Below, in pieces: positions 43,418-54,959 of a stretch of DNA of 64,000 nucleotides. The notes beneath the pieces were generated by a model. That model had not been told where the DNA came from and searched no databases. It saw nothing but the letters and a program-made list of their open reading frames with translations. A program made the translations under genes and the position numbers. Position 1 is the first letter of the stretch; each line of letters starts with the position of its first letter. Source of the stretch: DATARH01 sp963778385 (GTDB lineage: Bacteria; Pseudomonadota; Alphaproteobacteria; ATCC43930; CGMCC-115725); assembly GCA_963778385.1 (NCBI GenBank), contig CAVZUA010000011.1:1-64000 (forward strand). The letters run 5' to 3'.

Positions 43418-46400
43418 CTACTGGCGCGGCAGGCGGACGGTAAACTCGGTGAACGACCCCGGTTCGCTCTCGACCGTAATCGTGCCGCCATGTTGTTGTG
43501 TGACGATGTCGTAGGAGATCGACAGACCTAGCCCGGTGCCCTCGCCAGTCGGCTTGGTGGTGAAGAACGGCTGGAACAGCTTGTCTCTGATCTCAGGGGC
43601 GATGCCGGTGCCATTGTCGCGAACCCTGACCTCGACGGCATCTTCGGCCTCGCAGGTCGCCACGGCGAGGACGGGACGGAACGACCCGTCGCCGTTCGCG
43701 CGTGCCCGCTTGTTGGCGGCGTAAAAGCCGTTGCCAAAGAGGTTGAGAAAGACGCGGGTGATCTCCTGCGGGGCCAGTTCGATAGGTTTGAGGCTCGCCG
43801 CGTAATCGCGTTCGAGGGTGATGTTGAAGTCCTGGTTCTGCGGGCACCGTGATAGGCGAGGTTGAGCGCCTCATCGACTAACGTGTTGAGATCGACCTCC
43901 CGCCGCTCGCCCGATACGCCGCGCGAGTGTTCCAACATGCTCTTGACAATGTTGTCAGCCCGTTTCCCATGCTCGGCGATCTTTTCGAGGTTGCCCGAGA
44001 GCATGTCGATGGTCTCGTCGACCTCGGCGCGCTTGTCCGTGCCAAGCGCCGCCACAGCAGGCTCCGTTACCTCCTTCAATTCGTCGAGCAGCTCGACCGA
44101 CAGGGTGGCAAAGTTGTTGACGAAGTTGAGCGGGTTCTTGATCTCGTGAGCGATCCCGGCGGTCAGCTGACCCAACGAGGCCATCTTCTCGGCCTGGATC
44201 AGATTGGCCTGCGCCGCCTTGAGTTCGGTGTACGCGACCTCTGCGGCATCGCGCGCCGCTCTGATCTCGGCCTCGCTGCGCTTGCGTTCCGTGATGTCGC
44301 TGTAGATGAACACCACGCCGCCATCCGGCATTGGGTTGTTGCGTATCTCGACAACCGTGCCGTCTGGTCGCGTGCGCTCGAAACTGTAGTGATCGGCCAG
44401 CCGGGAACGCAGTCGCGCAATCTCGGTCTCCGGCGTTCTCTCGCCAAACTCACCGCGTTCGGTGAGGTAGCGGATATACGCGTCAAACTCGGGCCGCTCA
44501 GCGAGAAGCTCATCCGGCAGATCAAGCAGTTCCTGGAAGTTCCGGTTCCACGCAGCGAGGTGCAGCGTCTGATCGAACATCGCGACGCCATCCGCCATGT
44601 TGTCGAAGGTCACCCGCAATTCGGCTTGGCGCTGCTGAATTTCGCCCAGCAGCCGGGCATTTTCGATGGCGATCACGGCCTGATCGGCAAACGTGCTGAC
44701 AAGTTCGACCTGTGTGGCGGTAAAGGGCCTCACCTCGCGCCGCGCACACCCAATGACCCCGATCGCGACACCTTCGCGAATGATCGGAACGGCGAGAAAG
44801 CTGCGATACTTGGTCAACGATTGCAGAACTTCGCGTGTCCGTTGGTCGTAGCCCGGGTCGGCCAAGACGTCGGCAACGTTGACCGGCTGACATTCGACGA
44901 ATGCCCGACCCATGATGAAGCCGCGAAACGGTGGACGTGGGAACAAGCTGTGAAAAGCTGCCGCTTCGTCGGGCGATAGATTGTTGGTGGCGACGAGTTT
45001 GAGCAGTCCGTCTTCATACCGAGCCACTGCCGTGAACTCGGCGTCGCACAAATTAATTGTCCGTTCGACTATCGCATCGAAAGCGGGCTGCAGGTCCGTC
45101 GTGGAAGCCGAAATAACCCTCAAGATTTCCGCCGTCGCGGTTTGCTGTTCGAGCGCCTCGCGGGTCTCAGTGATGAGGCGGGCGTTCTCCATGGCGATGA
45201 CCGCCTGCTGGGCGAAGTTCTCCAGCAGTGCGATCTGTTTGTCTGAGAACGAGCGAACTTCCTGGCGGTAGACAACAATAAAACCCAGTAGGGCATCGTC
45301 CTTAACGAGCGGAACTGCCAGCACCGTGCGGGCACCCCCGAGATCAGCAAGGGCAAGACGGTTGGGTTCTCCGTCCCGATAGGCGTCCTCGTCCGTTATA
45401 TCGAGTACCTGGATAAGCCGCTCTCCGGCGAGAAGCCGAGCGGGAATGGTCCCCGACCCGTAAACGTGGGTCCTGCTCATCCTGAACTCGGCATAGCGCG
45501 GAGGCAGCCCGTGTATGGCGGCCATCTCGAAATGTTCGCCGTTGTAGGTTTGTAGCTCCCCGAACGCGGCTCCGCAGAGCCGCATTGCCTTGTCGAGCAT
45601 CGCGTCGAACACGGGACCGAGATCGCCGGGCGAGGCGTTGATGACGCCCAGCACTTCGGCGGTCGCGGTCTGCTGCTCCAGTGCCTCCCGCGTCTCGGTA
45701 ATCAGCCGGGCGTTCTCCATGGCGATAACCGCCTGCGCCGCGAAGTTCTGCAACAGCGCGATCTGCTTGTCGGTGAAGGGGCGGACTTCCTGCCGATAAG
45801 CCGCCAGGGTCCCGAGCAGCTTGCCATCCTTGCGGAGGGCGACGACGACGTAGCTATGCGCCCCACCGAGTTCGACCATCGCACGGGGGCGCGGCTCCCC
45901 TGCAAGATAGCCAGGAGATGTCGCGAAATCCTCGATGTGAACGACATCCTCGCCACTGGCGATGCGGGCGAGTGGGCTATTCGCGGGAGGAGGGGGCGCA
46001 GCCGACAGCCACAACTCGGCAAGTGGCTCCGGGACACCGTGCAAGGCTGCTGTGCGAAATCGATCACCATCATAGGTGTTCGCGATGCCGAACGAGGCTT
46101 CGCAGAGCCGTGTCACCTTCTCCAGCATCGCATCAAACACCGGCGCGAGTTCGCCGGGCGAGGAATTGATGACCTGTAGGACCTCAGCCGTCGCGGTCTG
46201 CTGCTCCAGCGCCTCTTGGGTCTCGGTAATCAGCCGCGCATTCTCCATCGCGATGACCGCCTGGGCGGCAAAGTTCTGCAGCAGCGCGATCTGTTTATCG
46301 GAATAGGGATGAACTTCCCGGCGGTAGATCACTAATGCGCCGAGAAGCACTTCGTCCTTGCGCAACGCAACCCAGACAGCAGTGCGAGCGCCACCGACAT

Positions 46401-48987
46401 CGACCATCGCGACCCGACCGGGGTAGCCAGACCGGTAAGCGTCGTCATCGGCAATGTCGGCGATGTGTACGATCGCTTCCCCGCCAACCAGCCGCGCAAA
46501 CGCGGCGCCCGGTGTGGGCCGTTGCGGCGCGCGGAGACTATCGACCAGCGCGGCTGGAACGCCTCTGTGCGTTACGGCTTGGAAACACTTCCCGTCAAAC
46601 GTCACCAAAGTGCCGAACGCTGCTTCGCACAGGCGCATCGCTCTTTCGAGCATCGCATCGAACACCGGGGCAAGATCGCCGGGCGAGGCATTGATCACCC
46701 CCAGCACCTCGGCGGTGGCGGTCTGCTGCTCCAACGCCTCGCGCGTCTCGGTGATGAGGCGCGCGTTCTCCATCGCGATGACAGCCTGGTCGGCGAAGGT
46801 GCGGACAAGCTCGATTTGGCGCTCGGTAAACGGCGCGACGTGCGAGCGAGCCAGAAAAAGCCCCCCGATCACGAGGTCCTCACGCATCAGCGGGACCGAG
46901 AGCACCGTGCGAAATCCGCCGAGGGACCGGGCCGCCTCGTCCGTGTAATCGGGGTCGGCCACAGCATCCTCGATATGAACCGTCTGGCGCTCGATCGCCA
47001 TGCGGCCGATTGCGGTTCCACTATCTAGCCTGATCGGATTGCGCGCGCGGTAATCCATGTACCCCTGTGTAAACCCGACCAACGCCTCCATATGGTAAAG
47101 GCCGTCGCGATTGATGTGCCCGAGTACGGCTTTGTCCGCCTCGCACAGTCGCGCAGCTGTTTGCACTAAGGTATCGAGCACAGGCTGTATATCGAACGTC
47201 GACCGGCTGATGACCTTGAGCACATCGCTGGTCGCGGTCTGGTATTCGAGAGACTGCTGGAGATCATCCGTGCGCATGCGCAGGTCGCCTAGCAGTCGGG
47301 CGTTCTCCATCGCGATCACCGCCTGAGCGGCGAAGTTCTGCAGTAGCGCGATCTGCTTGTCGGTGAACGGGCGAACCTCGCTCCGGTAGATCGAGAATAC
47401 GCCGAGCAGCGCGCCGTCTTTTCTCAACGGAACGGCAAGGAGAGTGCGAACTCCACCCAGATCGACAAGGGCATTCGGTAGGGCTGAGCCGGAATGGTAA
47501 CTCTCATGAGCAGATACGTCAGGGATGTGAACGACCGGCGCGCCGCCCAGCAAGGGCTGGTGAGCCACAGGGCTTGGCGAGTGCGGTGCCGCGCGTAAAA
47601 ATTCCGTGTACCGGGGCGTGGCTCCAAGTACCGCTGCGGCGTGCATGTGCTCGCCGTCGTAAGTCCACAGCGTGCCGAACGTGGCCTCGCAATGGGCTAT
47701 CGCCTTTTCGAGCATGGCGTCGAACACTGGCGGGAGATCGCCGGGCGAGGAGTTGATGACGCCAAGTACCTCCGAGGTCGCGGTCTGCTGCTCCAGTGCC
47801 TCCCGCGTCTCGGTGATTAGGCGCGTGTTCTCAATGGCGATGACTGCCTGTGCGGCGAAGGTACGGACCAGTTCAATCTGCCTTTCGGTGAAAGGCTCAA
47901 CCCGCTGACGTGCGACCACTATGACGCCGATAGGCTCTCCTTCTCGTAGTAGCGGAACCCCGAGTTGCGTACGCAACTTACCGAGCGACGTTGCCTCGTT
48001 GATCGTATATTCCGGGTCGGAAGCCGTGTCGGCCACCTGCACTGCGTGGCCTGCCAGCACGGTGCGGCCAGTCACCGACCCTCGGTCAACGGTGAGCGGG
48101 TGGTGTTCGAGGTATGCCTGAAATTTATGCGCGGCTTCGGTCGTGTCCGGCGAGAAGGCAAAGACTGTAGCGACCCGGTAAACTTCGCCGTCACGCCGGA
48201 AGATTGCACCATAGCCCGCATCGCACAGACGGGCGGCGGTTTCGGCAAGTGTGTCGAGCACCGGCTGGAGGTCAAAGGTCGAGCGGCTGATGACTTTGAG
48301 TACGTCGCTCGTCGCGGTCTGGTATTCGAGGGACTGCTGGAGATCATCGGTGCGCGTGCGCAGGTCATCCAGCAGTCGGGCATTCTCCATCGCGATGACC
48401 GCTTGCGCGGCAAAGTTCTGCAACAGCGCGATTTCCCTATCGTCAAACGGCTGCACTACCTCGCGAAACATGATGAGTGCGCCGACAAATGCGCCGTCCT
48501 TGATCATCGGAACGCTCAGGTTCGAGCGCGCCTCGCGGAGCGATGGGTTTGCTATGAGAACAGGAGTGAAGGCAGCTTCCACAAGAATGTCGGCTACCTG
48601 GGCCGGTTCCTTTGTCTCAAGGGCGCGATGAAGCGTCGTGTCGGGTGGCGGGTGTCGCAGGCGTGACAATGCTTCTGCGGCCTGGGGCGGAAAGCCAACC
48701 GCCGCAACACCGCGAAAGCCGTCACCGTCGTAAAGACCAAGCAGGCCGAAACGCGCATTACATAGTTGGGTCCCTCGCCTCAGTATCGCCTGGAAGACCG
48801 GTCCGACATCACCGGGCGAAGCACTGATGAACTGAAGGACTTCGGTGACTGCACTCTCACGCGCCAGCGCCTCGTCACGCTCAGCCGCGTGTCTCTCCTG
48901 CTTTCGCTGCAAATCGGCATTGGCGCGCTGAAGATCGGCAATGATCCGCTGCGGATCGGCCAACGTACTGTCAGGTGGCGGGTTCAC
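43418..48987 (-). CDS. Multi-GAF hybrid-length sensor histidine kinase (frameshift before the ATPase domain)
   Basis: About 1856 residues when joined. Eight GAF domains in tandem, separated by near-identical linkers (AVIAMENARLITETREALEQ), then a PAS domain (VTFDNMADGVAMFDQTLHLA), HisKA with phospho-His in AGIAHEIKNPLNFV, and HATPase_c (DNGTGIAPEIRDKLFQPFFT, GLGLSISYDIV). A short coiled coil opens the protein. No transmembrane helix, so it is cytoplasmic. Start is GTG 48987 with AAGGG upstream. Near 43845, after LNLAYHGAR, one or two bases are missing; the ATPase domain continues in another frame to 43418. If real, the kinase cannot phosphorylate itself. Paired with the receiver at 43001. Confidence 0.88.
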
Positions 48988-49159
48988 TTGCGGACCCTTC
49001 GGATCGTCCTCCCTGATCGATCATACGTTGATCAGCGCGGGCCTTGACAGACGTTTCGTGTCGACAGGACGCCCCTCGCTTAAAGCCTTGGTCACCTTGC
49101 CGCGTTCCCCGCCATTGGTCTAGATGCTTAATACCGTGGAGATGATCCTCGTATGAGCG

Positions 49160-50715
49160 GCTCAGGAGGCGGGTGGGGTGACCGGTGGGCCTTGGACAGC
49201 TGTCCCGGGGGTAGGGGGATGCGAATTTATGAAGTTAGGTCGGCGCGAGGCGCGGCTCGGGGGTGGGGTCGGGGCGGCGGGCCGGGCCGCCGGCGACGAT
49301 CTGCACCACGCCAGCAGTGAAGCCGATCAAGACGCCGATCTTCCAGGCGCCGTCGTAGGAACCGGTGAGGTCGAAGATCAGCCCGCCGCCGAACGCGCCG
49401 AGCGATGACCCGACCTGGTGCATCACAAACGCGACGCCAAGCAACGTCGCCATGTAGCGGGTGCCGAACATCTCGGCGACGAGGCCGCTGACTAAAGGCG
49501 CGACGCTGAGCCACAACATGCCCATCGCCGCCGCGAATACCAGGGTGCTGGCCGGGGTCGGCGGCATCATGAAATACGCCGTGAACACAAAGGCGCGCAG
49601 GATGTAGAGCCCGCCCAGCAGGATGTGCTTCGGGTATTTCGCGCCAAGCCAGCCCGCGGCCAGCGAGCCGACGCAGTTCATGCCGCCGATCACCGCAATC
49701 GCCTCGGCGGCCAGCATGGGGTCCTGGCCGCAGATCGACAGGTAGGTCGGCAGGTGCGTCGCCAGAAACACAAGGTTCAGCCCGCAGACAAAATAGGCGC
49801 CGGACAACACCAGAAATTGGCGATGGCGCATCGCTTGCCCGAGCATCTCGCGCATCGAGACCCGGGACCCACCGCCATGAGGCGACACCTTGTCAATGCC
49901 GCCGGCCAGAAACGCCGCGGGCAGCATCGCCGCCGCCAGCGCGACGAAGAACAGCGCGCCGATCTGCCAAGCCCAATTCGCCAGCAGCCCTTGGGTCACT
50001 AGCGGCACCATCAGCGTGCCGAGCGATCCGCCGGCGGATACGATGCCGAGGGTCGTGCTGCGGCGGTGCTCGGGGACGGCGCGAGCCACTGCAGTCATCG
50101 CCAGCGAGGAGGCGGTGCAGGACAGGGCCACCCCGACGAACACACCGGAAACCAACAGCGCCGGCACCCCGCGGGCAGCCGCCATAATCCCCAACCCGAT
50201 GACATAGGTCACCGCCCCGAACATCATCGTGAAGCGCAATCCGAAACGGTCGGCGATCGCGCCGATTGGTGCCTGCGACAGGCCCCAGACGATATTCTGG
50301 ATTGCCAAGGACAGGGTGAAATCGGCGGCGCTCACCCCGAGATCGCGGGTCACCGGGGTCAGGAACAGGCCAAGGCTCTGGCGCAGCCCCATGCCGAGGC
50401 TGAGGAGCACGCCGGCCCCGATCAGGATCAGCTTGGTGTCGCGCGCGATACGGGTGGTCATCGGTAAGGGCAAATCCGGTTGCAGCCTTTGCGGCCGCAC
50501 TCTGCCCGATCCGCGCTGCCCGCCAAACCGCCATCCGCGCAGTTTATGCCTGCGAAATGAGCATGGACCTGGCCTGAGCCCGACTATTGCGCCTGTGACG
50601 ATGCTGATTGAGATGGTGTTTGAACGGTGGTCGAGGCGGTGGCTTCGTCATCGCCGGAGCGCCTCAGGCGGCGGGGGTAGGCACCGGGGCGCCTTGGACA
50701 GCTGTCCCTGGGGAT
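49160..50715. repeat. Direct repeats with GGACAGCTGTCC palindrome flanking the MFS gene
   Basis: GGACAGCTGTCC occurs at 49194-49205 and 50696-50707, each within a diverged block of about 55 bp (CCTTGGACAGCTGTCCC preceded by GGCGGG..GGT and followed by GGGG). They bracket the MFS gene with 30 bp on one side and 235 bp on the other. The region 48988-49234 contains otherwise only the kinase promoter, and 50462-50982 no gene. Confidence 0.5.
49235..50461 (-). CDS. MFS transporter
   Basis: 408 residues from ATG 50461 (MTTRIARDTKLILIGAGVLL); an upstream ATG at 50500 adds 13 unlikely residues. Twelve hydrophobic helices; the motif after TM2 is APIGAIADRFGLRFTMMFGA, with the usual D-R-G/F pattern, and a central loop lies at IDKVSPHGGGSRVSMREMLG. 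It resembles monocarboxylate or oxalate/formate-type carriers (OFA-like), but the substrate cannot be told from sequence. Single gene. Confidence 0.85.
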   Translation of the reverse strand: MTTRIARDTKLILIGAGVLLSLGMGLRQSLGLFLTPVTRDLGVSAADFTLSLAIQNIVWGLSQAPIGAIADRFGLRFTMMFGAVTYVIGLGIMAAARGVPALLVSGVFVGVALSCTASSLAMTAVARAVPEHRRSTTLGIVSAGGSLGTLMVPLVTQGLLANWAWQIGALFFVALAAAMLPAAFLAGGIDKVSPHGGGSRVSMREMLGQAMRHRQFLVLSGAYFVCGLNLVFLATHLPTYLSICGQDPMLAAEAIAVIGGMNCVGSLAAGWLGAKYPKHILLGGLYILRAFVFTAYFMMPPTPASTLVFAAAMGMLWLSVAPLVSGLVAEMFGTRYMATLLGVAFVMHQVGSSLGAFGGGLIFDLTGSYDGAWKIGVLIGFTAGVVQIVAGGPARRPDPTPEPRLAPT

Positions 50716-50982
50716 GCCAAAGCTGCGGGAATTTCTGGTAAGGACATCCCGGCGCGACTGCGTTGAAGGAGGCCGACATCGTCGATCCATCGTTCGCTAA
50801 TGAACTCGAACGAAGCGGGCTTCATCGATCGGCTCTACGCGACGTAGCCAACCGCCTTTTCGGCGCGTCGCGCCTGTGCGCTGCTCCGAACGTCCCTTAA
50901 CCGTTCGCACAGCCGTCGCTAACGGGCGGCAGTCAGAACAAGGCTTCTTGCCCCTCAGCGGCCGCCGCCGCATCGGTGGGTG

Positions 50983-51693
50983 TTAGGCATCGCCGGAAAC
51001 TGGCTCGTGCAGCCAGCGCGTGAGGAGGCCGGCAATTACCGCGCCGACGATCGGCGCTACCCAGAACAGCCAGAGCTGGCCGATATATTCGCCGCCGGCG
51101 AACAGCGCCGGCCCGGTGCTACGCGCCGGGTTGACCGAGGTGTTGGTGACCGGGATCGACACCAGGTGGATCAATGTCAGCGCCAGGCCGATCGGGATGC
51201 CCGCCAGGCCGACCGCCGCGCCCTTCGACGTCGTGCCGATGATGATGAACAGGAAGAAGAAGGTCATCACCGCTTCCATCAGGAAGCAGCCGCCGAGGCC
51301 GTATTTGCCCGGACTGAGATCGCCGTAGCCGTTGGACGCGAAGCCGCCCGCGACCCAGCCGGCATGGCTCGATGCGATGACCCACAGCACGGCCGCGGCG
51401 GCGATCGCCGCGATCGCCTGGGCGATGACGTAGGGGATGACATGCCTGCTGGCGCAACGACCGGCCGCCCACAGGCCGATCGTAACCGCAGGGTTGAAAT
51501 GCCCGCCCGACACATGGCCGACCGCATAGGCCATGGTCAGCACGGTCAGGCCGAAGGCGAACGCGACGCCGAGAAAGCCGATCCCGAGATTGGGAAACCC
51601 GGCGGCGAGCACCGCCGCGCCGCACCCGCCGAACACCAGCCAGAACGTCCCGAAGAACTCGGCGGTAACCCTCCGCCCCGTGTCAATGTCCAT
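50983..51693 (-). CDS. aqpZ: Aquaporin Z
   Basis: 236 residues, six transmembrane helices and two half-helices. NPA motifs: SGGHFNPAVTIGLW and NTSVNPARSTGPAL. Selectivity-filter residues match water channels: His in LTLIHLVSIPVTN, Thr before SVNPAR and the Arg of NPAR. Start MDIDTGRRVTAEFFGTFWLV follows GAGGAAAC. Conducts water across the inner membrane. No operon partners. Confidence 0.93.
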   Translation of the reverse strand: MDIDTGRRVTAEFFGTFWLVFGGCGAAVLAAGFPNLGIGFLGVAFAFGLTVLTMAYAVGHVSGGHFNPAVTIGLWAAGRCASRHVIPYVIAQAIAAIAAAAVLWVIASSHAGWVAGGFASNGYGDLSPGKYGLGGCFLMEAVMTFFFLFIIIGTTSKGAAVGLAGIPIGLALTLIHLVSIPVTNTSVNPARSTGPALFAGGEYIGQLWLFWVAPIVGAVIAGLLTRWLHEPVSGDA

Positions 51694-51850
51694 CGTTTCC
51701 TCCCCGCGTTGGCGTATCGCGACGGTTGAATTGGCCGCGACAATCTACCAGGAATGACAGCGGCGACGGCGCTCGTCCAGAAGACGGTCCGCGAGACAAG
51801 ATCCCACGCGCGCCGCCGGTGCTGCCATCGGTTCAGCAGTCGGCGCGGGA

Positions 51851-52099
51851 TCAGTCCGCGGGTGCCAGGCTATACCCATGATAGGCCAGCGCGTTGAGGA
51901 CGCGAGTTCGATAGCTGCGATCACCCAACAAGGCCAGTGGTCGGCCTTCAATTTCCGCTCGCTTTACGACGAGGTCAGCGAAAACGTCGAGATCGCGTTT
52001 GTTTGGCCGATCCGGGTCGAGTTCCTGTTCTTTGGCCCAAGCTAGCCATTGATCGACGACTGCCTTCCTTGCCCATCGATTTGCAGCGGCTTCGTCCAT
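51851..52099 (-). CDS. Small hypothetical protein
   Basis: 82 residues, mostly helical and charged: MDEAAANRWARKAVVDQWLA, WAKEQELDPDRPNKRDLDVF and ADLVVKRAEIEGRPLALLGD. GGGGGAGATC precedes the ATG. The composition is that of a real cytoplasmic protein; no family recognised. Confidence 0.55.
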   Translation of the reverse strand: MDEAAANRWARKAVVDQWLAWAKEQELDPDRPNKRDLDVFADLVVKRAEIEGRPLALLGDRSYRTRVLNALAYHGYSLAPAD

Positions 52100-53199
52100 C
52101 GGATCTCCCCCAGATCAACCAGAGGGTGCGCCACTATGGTTACAGAAACATTAACCAGCCAGCGGATCGGAAGCAGATTGTCGTGGTTGGCACGTCAAGT
52201 CGGTACGCCGTGCCTGGAACCCCGTCCCAGCCGACCAGGCCGCAATGGCATCAGAGATGCCGCAACCTGAGGCGGCGCAGGGGAAATCTCCGACATTAGC
52301 TGTCGGCTTGCGACCGACAGTCGAGCCGACTCCACCGACCCCGTCCGTACCGGTAACGGAGACCCCACCACGAGCGAAACACCAAAATCAATTGCCCAGC
52401 CGGCACGACGCCAAAGCATCCAGTGCCCCGGTCACCGTCCGACGCACCGCCGGCGCGATCCCGGCCTATCGGCAAGTTTTGATCCCATTTCCCGGTATCG
52501 GGCCACCCACAGAGGATTTGGATAACCCTGTGGATGACATTCCTCACAACAACGAAGGGAGATTAGGTCTGCTGCGATTTATCAGAACGCCTAAATAATG
52601 AGCACTTTTGGGACGAAGGCTAAATATAGGCGGTACGGATAGGAAATTGTCCATATCTGGAATTCTGCCATCTCTGATCTGTAACTTATTGTAATTGTTA
52701 AGTAAACAAAAAGGGGCGGCCAGGGTTTTCTATGAATACGCCGGTAATGTGGATAATGCCCTGGGACTGTCATTCTGCGCGCTGGACGGGCCTTTAGGAA
52801 CGACGGCACCCGTGCACGAGGTCGTGGCGAGTTATGGCATGCGGAAGGCCGGGAATTTTTTTACCAAAATTTTTTCGAGTGTGAGCTGGCTCACATTCGC
52901 TTGCGGCTGGCCGGCATATCCTGGAACCAAAGGTTGAGGGAGATGACGCCATGTCGACAAGTCATTCGTGCCGTTGGAGCGAAATCGCAGAAGCTCGACA
53001 GTTCTACCAGGCGGCCATGCTTGATCAGCCACTGACCGTGATGAAGGAACCGCATCCTCGTCTCGGCGATCTGATCACCAAACTTCCATCCTGCTTCCGA
53101 CGCGCTGCTAACCGAGAGCAGCTCTCTGACCGTGACCGGAGATCGGAAGTAGCCTGACAGGGGCACAACAGCCTTTAGCGAGATCGCCAAGATGGCGGC
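52100..53199. other. Region with no confident gene
   Basis: A 117-residue Pro/Thr-rich frame at 52245-52598 (+) and opposed frames at 52951-53157 (+) and 52891-53190 (-) could each be read, but none has a recognisable domain and they overlap. DNA at 52600-52720 and 52850-52890 is clearly AT-richer than the surroundings. Possibly degraded or recently acquired. Confidence 0.3.
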
Positions 53200-53412
53200 T
53201 CATGTCTGGCTCGCCAGTTGGATCGGCTCGATCAGCGACGGGTCGTTGTTTTTAACATTGCCGACGCGGCCGCTCACGGGCCAGCACGTCATGTCATCCG
53301 CCGGGTAAGGTGCGAGCATAGCCCTTAGCTGTTCCGGCTCCACAGCGTCCTCGCCCAGCCACAGCGGCCAAGCCTTCGGCGGCAGGATCACCGGCAAGCG
53401 GTCATGGATTTA
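53200..53412 (-). pseudogene. C-terminal third of an SRAP (YedK-like) protein
   Basis: IHDRLPVILPPKAWPLWLGE, then EPEQLRAMLAPYPADDMTCW and PVSGRVGNVKNNDPSLIEP, is the conserved C-terminal part of SRAP proteins, including the HDRMPVIL block. Upstream a stop cuts the frame and the catalytic Cys2 region is absent. The end matches the scrap at 32712-32800. From 53413 to 53829 no gene can be supported. Confidence 0.7.
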
Positions 53413-53829
53413 TTCCGACGGCTGCGCCTCGGCAACGCGAACGCTGACGGGCCGATCGGACACCAGCTGGCGGTTGCCTGCCATGCGGTCCTCGACGAAG
53501 CGGGCGTATCTCCGCGGCGGCTTCGCGGTGCAGCGCGAGCCGGCACCGCCAGACCCGATGCTCAGCCTCAACCGCGTCCGGCGCCTGCAGCGGGTTCGGT
53601 ATGGGTGCCTCTTGATTGTCCGGGCAGAGCGTGGCACCGGCACCGCGGTCATTTCGGGTCCACTTTAGCGCGGCGTCAGCTCGCTAACTAAGTATGAATT
53701 TGGCAGCATCGCCTCGATTTGCCGCGCCAGCGATTAATGTTCGCTTTTTATGAAGTGATGCAACCGATAAGGTTTATAAAACGTAAGGGATGATTGCAGA
53801 TGATCATTCGTCTGTGATTGGAGTCCCCA

Positions 53830-54729
53830 ATGGCACATATCATCCTATTTGAAAACATCAACTTCCACGGTGCACACAAACATGTGCTAGGTCAGGAGCC
53901 AAACCTAAACGCAGACGACGACAATTTCTTCAACGATCGCGTTTCGTCCATGGCTATTCTTGAAGGGAACTGGGCATTCTACCCCGATTTCAATTTCCGG
54001 GGAACGCCGTATCCGGTTATCTTAGGGCCTGGCTTGTATCCGAACGTTACCAGTTTTCACATCAAAAACGACGACATGACATCCTTGTTGCCTGTGGCGA
54101 CGCCACCAACCACCAAGGGTTTGCCGCTCGACGACCACATCCTCCTGTTCGAGAACGCCAGTTACCACGGCGCCCACAAACACGTGTTCGCGGCGGAGCC
54201 TAATCTGAATGCCTCCGACGATAATTTCTTTAACGACAAGGTCTCGTCGCTGGCCATTTTCCAGGGAAATTGGGCCTTCTATCGCGATGCCGGCCTAGCG
54301 CCCGCAACCAAATATCCCCCGGTTCTCGGCCCCTCAATTAGCCTCGACATACGGCGCCCCGGCGGCTATCCGTTCGTCCCTAACGTGGGCATCAAGAATG
54401 ACGACATGTCGTCGCTGCAGCCGGTCAGCGTCCAGGCGACCGTTCGGAACCCGGAGCTGCTGCAGGAAGGCGTTATTCTGTTTGAGCACGCTAACTTCCA
54501 CGGTGCGCACAAGCACGTCCTGGGTGGCGAACCGCACCTTGATGCTGCCGATGACAACTTCTTCAACGACAAGGTTTCCTCCCTGGCAGTTTTCAGCGGC
54601 CAATGGAACTTCTTCAGCGCTCCGAAATTTGAAGTTCCATACAAACCCACCCTCAGTAAGGGCACATATCCTTCCGTCACCGATGTCGGCATCAAGAACG
54701 ACGACATGAGTTCGCTCAGGCCCCTCTAA
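53830..54729 (+). CDS. Triple beta-gamma-crystallin-like Ca2+-binding protein
   Basis: 299 residues from ATG 53830. Three repeats of about 95 residues: each opens ILFEN.N/S.HGAHKHV (FENINFHGAHKHVLGQEPNL; FENASYHGAHKHVFAAEPNL; FEHANFHGAHKHVLGGEPHL) and ends in IKNDDMSSL. Every repeat carries two N/D-D-x-x-S/T-S calcium clamps (NDRVSS with NDDMTS; NDKVSS with NDDMSS; NDKVSS with NDDMSS), six in total. This is the two-Greek-key layout of microbial beta-gamma-crystallins, which bind Ca2+ and gain stability. No signal peptide. GC lower than in neighbours, and a strong hairpin follows. Role (stress, spore or surface) unknown. Confidence 0.8.
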   Translation: MAHIILFENINFHGAHKHVLGQEPNLNADDDNFFNDRVSSMAILEGNWAFYPDFNFRGTPYPVILGPGLYPNVTSFHIKNDDMTSLLPVATPPTTKGLPLDDHILLFENASYHGAHKHVFAAEPNLNASDDNFFNDKVSSLAIFQGNWAFYRDAGLAPATKYPPVLGPSISLDIRRPGGYPFVPNVGIKNDDMSSLQPVSVQATVRNPELLQEGVILFEHANFHGAHKHVLGGEPHLDAADDNFFNDKVSSLAVFSGQWNFFSAPKFEVPYKPTLSKGTYPSVTDVGIKNDDMSSLRPL

Positions 54730-54788
54730 AAGTAGACCGCGACGGAGGCGGCGCACTCATTTCTTGGTACGGCGACGGGGTAATCATT

Positions 54789-54826
54789 ATCGCCCGGCGC
54801 GGGTTTACTTCAACCCGGCCGGGCGA
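54789..54826 (+). terminator. Hairpin terminator of the crystallin gene
   Basis: ATCGCCCGGCGCGGGTT and AACCCGGCCGGGCGAT form a stem of about 16 bp with one bulge around TACTTC, 60 bp after the stop. No T tract follows, but the stem is among the strongest in the window. Confidence 0.6.
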
Positions 54827-54959
54827 TGGCTCTAGGTGATCGAGCGTAAACTGCTCTGGCACCAGATCGCTGTGTGGAAATTTCAAATGCCACGACCAAC
54901 TTATTCATCCGATTTCGCTGTTGCTCAGCACGTTGCACGGTCCCTTTCCTACCCGCTGT

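Noticed and set aside
44600..48900. Long internal DNA similarity considered as an assembly duplication
   Set aside because: The GAF repeats differ in most positions outside the linkers, so they are diverged domains rather than copied contig sequence. The copy number still deserves long-read checking.
52891..53190. Opposed small frames as genes
   Set aside because: Both strands are open, neither has a recognisable motif and they overlap fully; evidence does not separate them.
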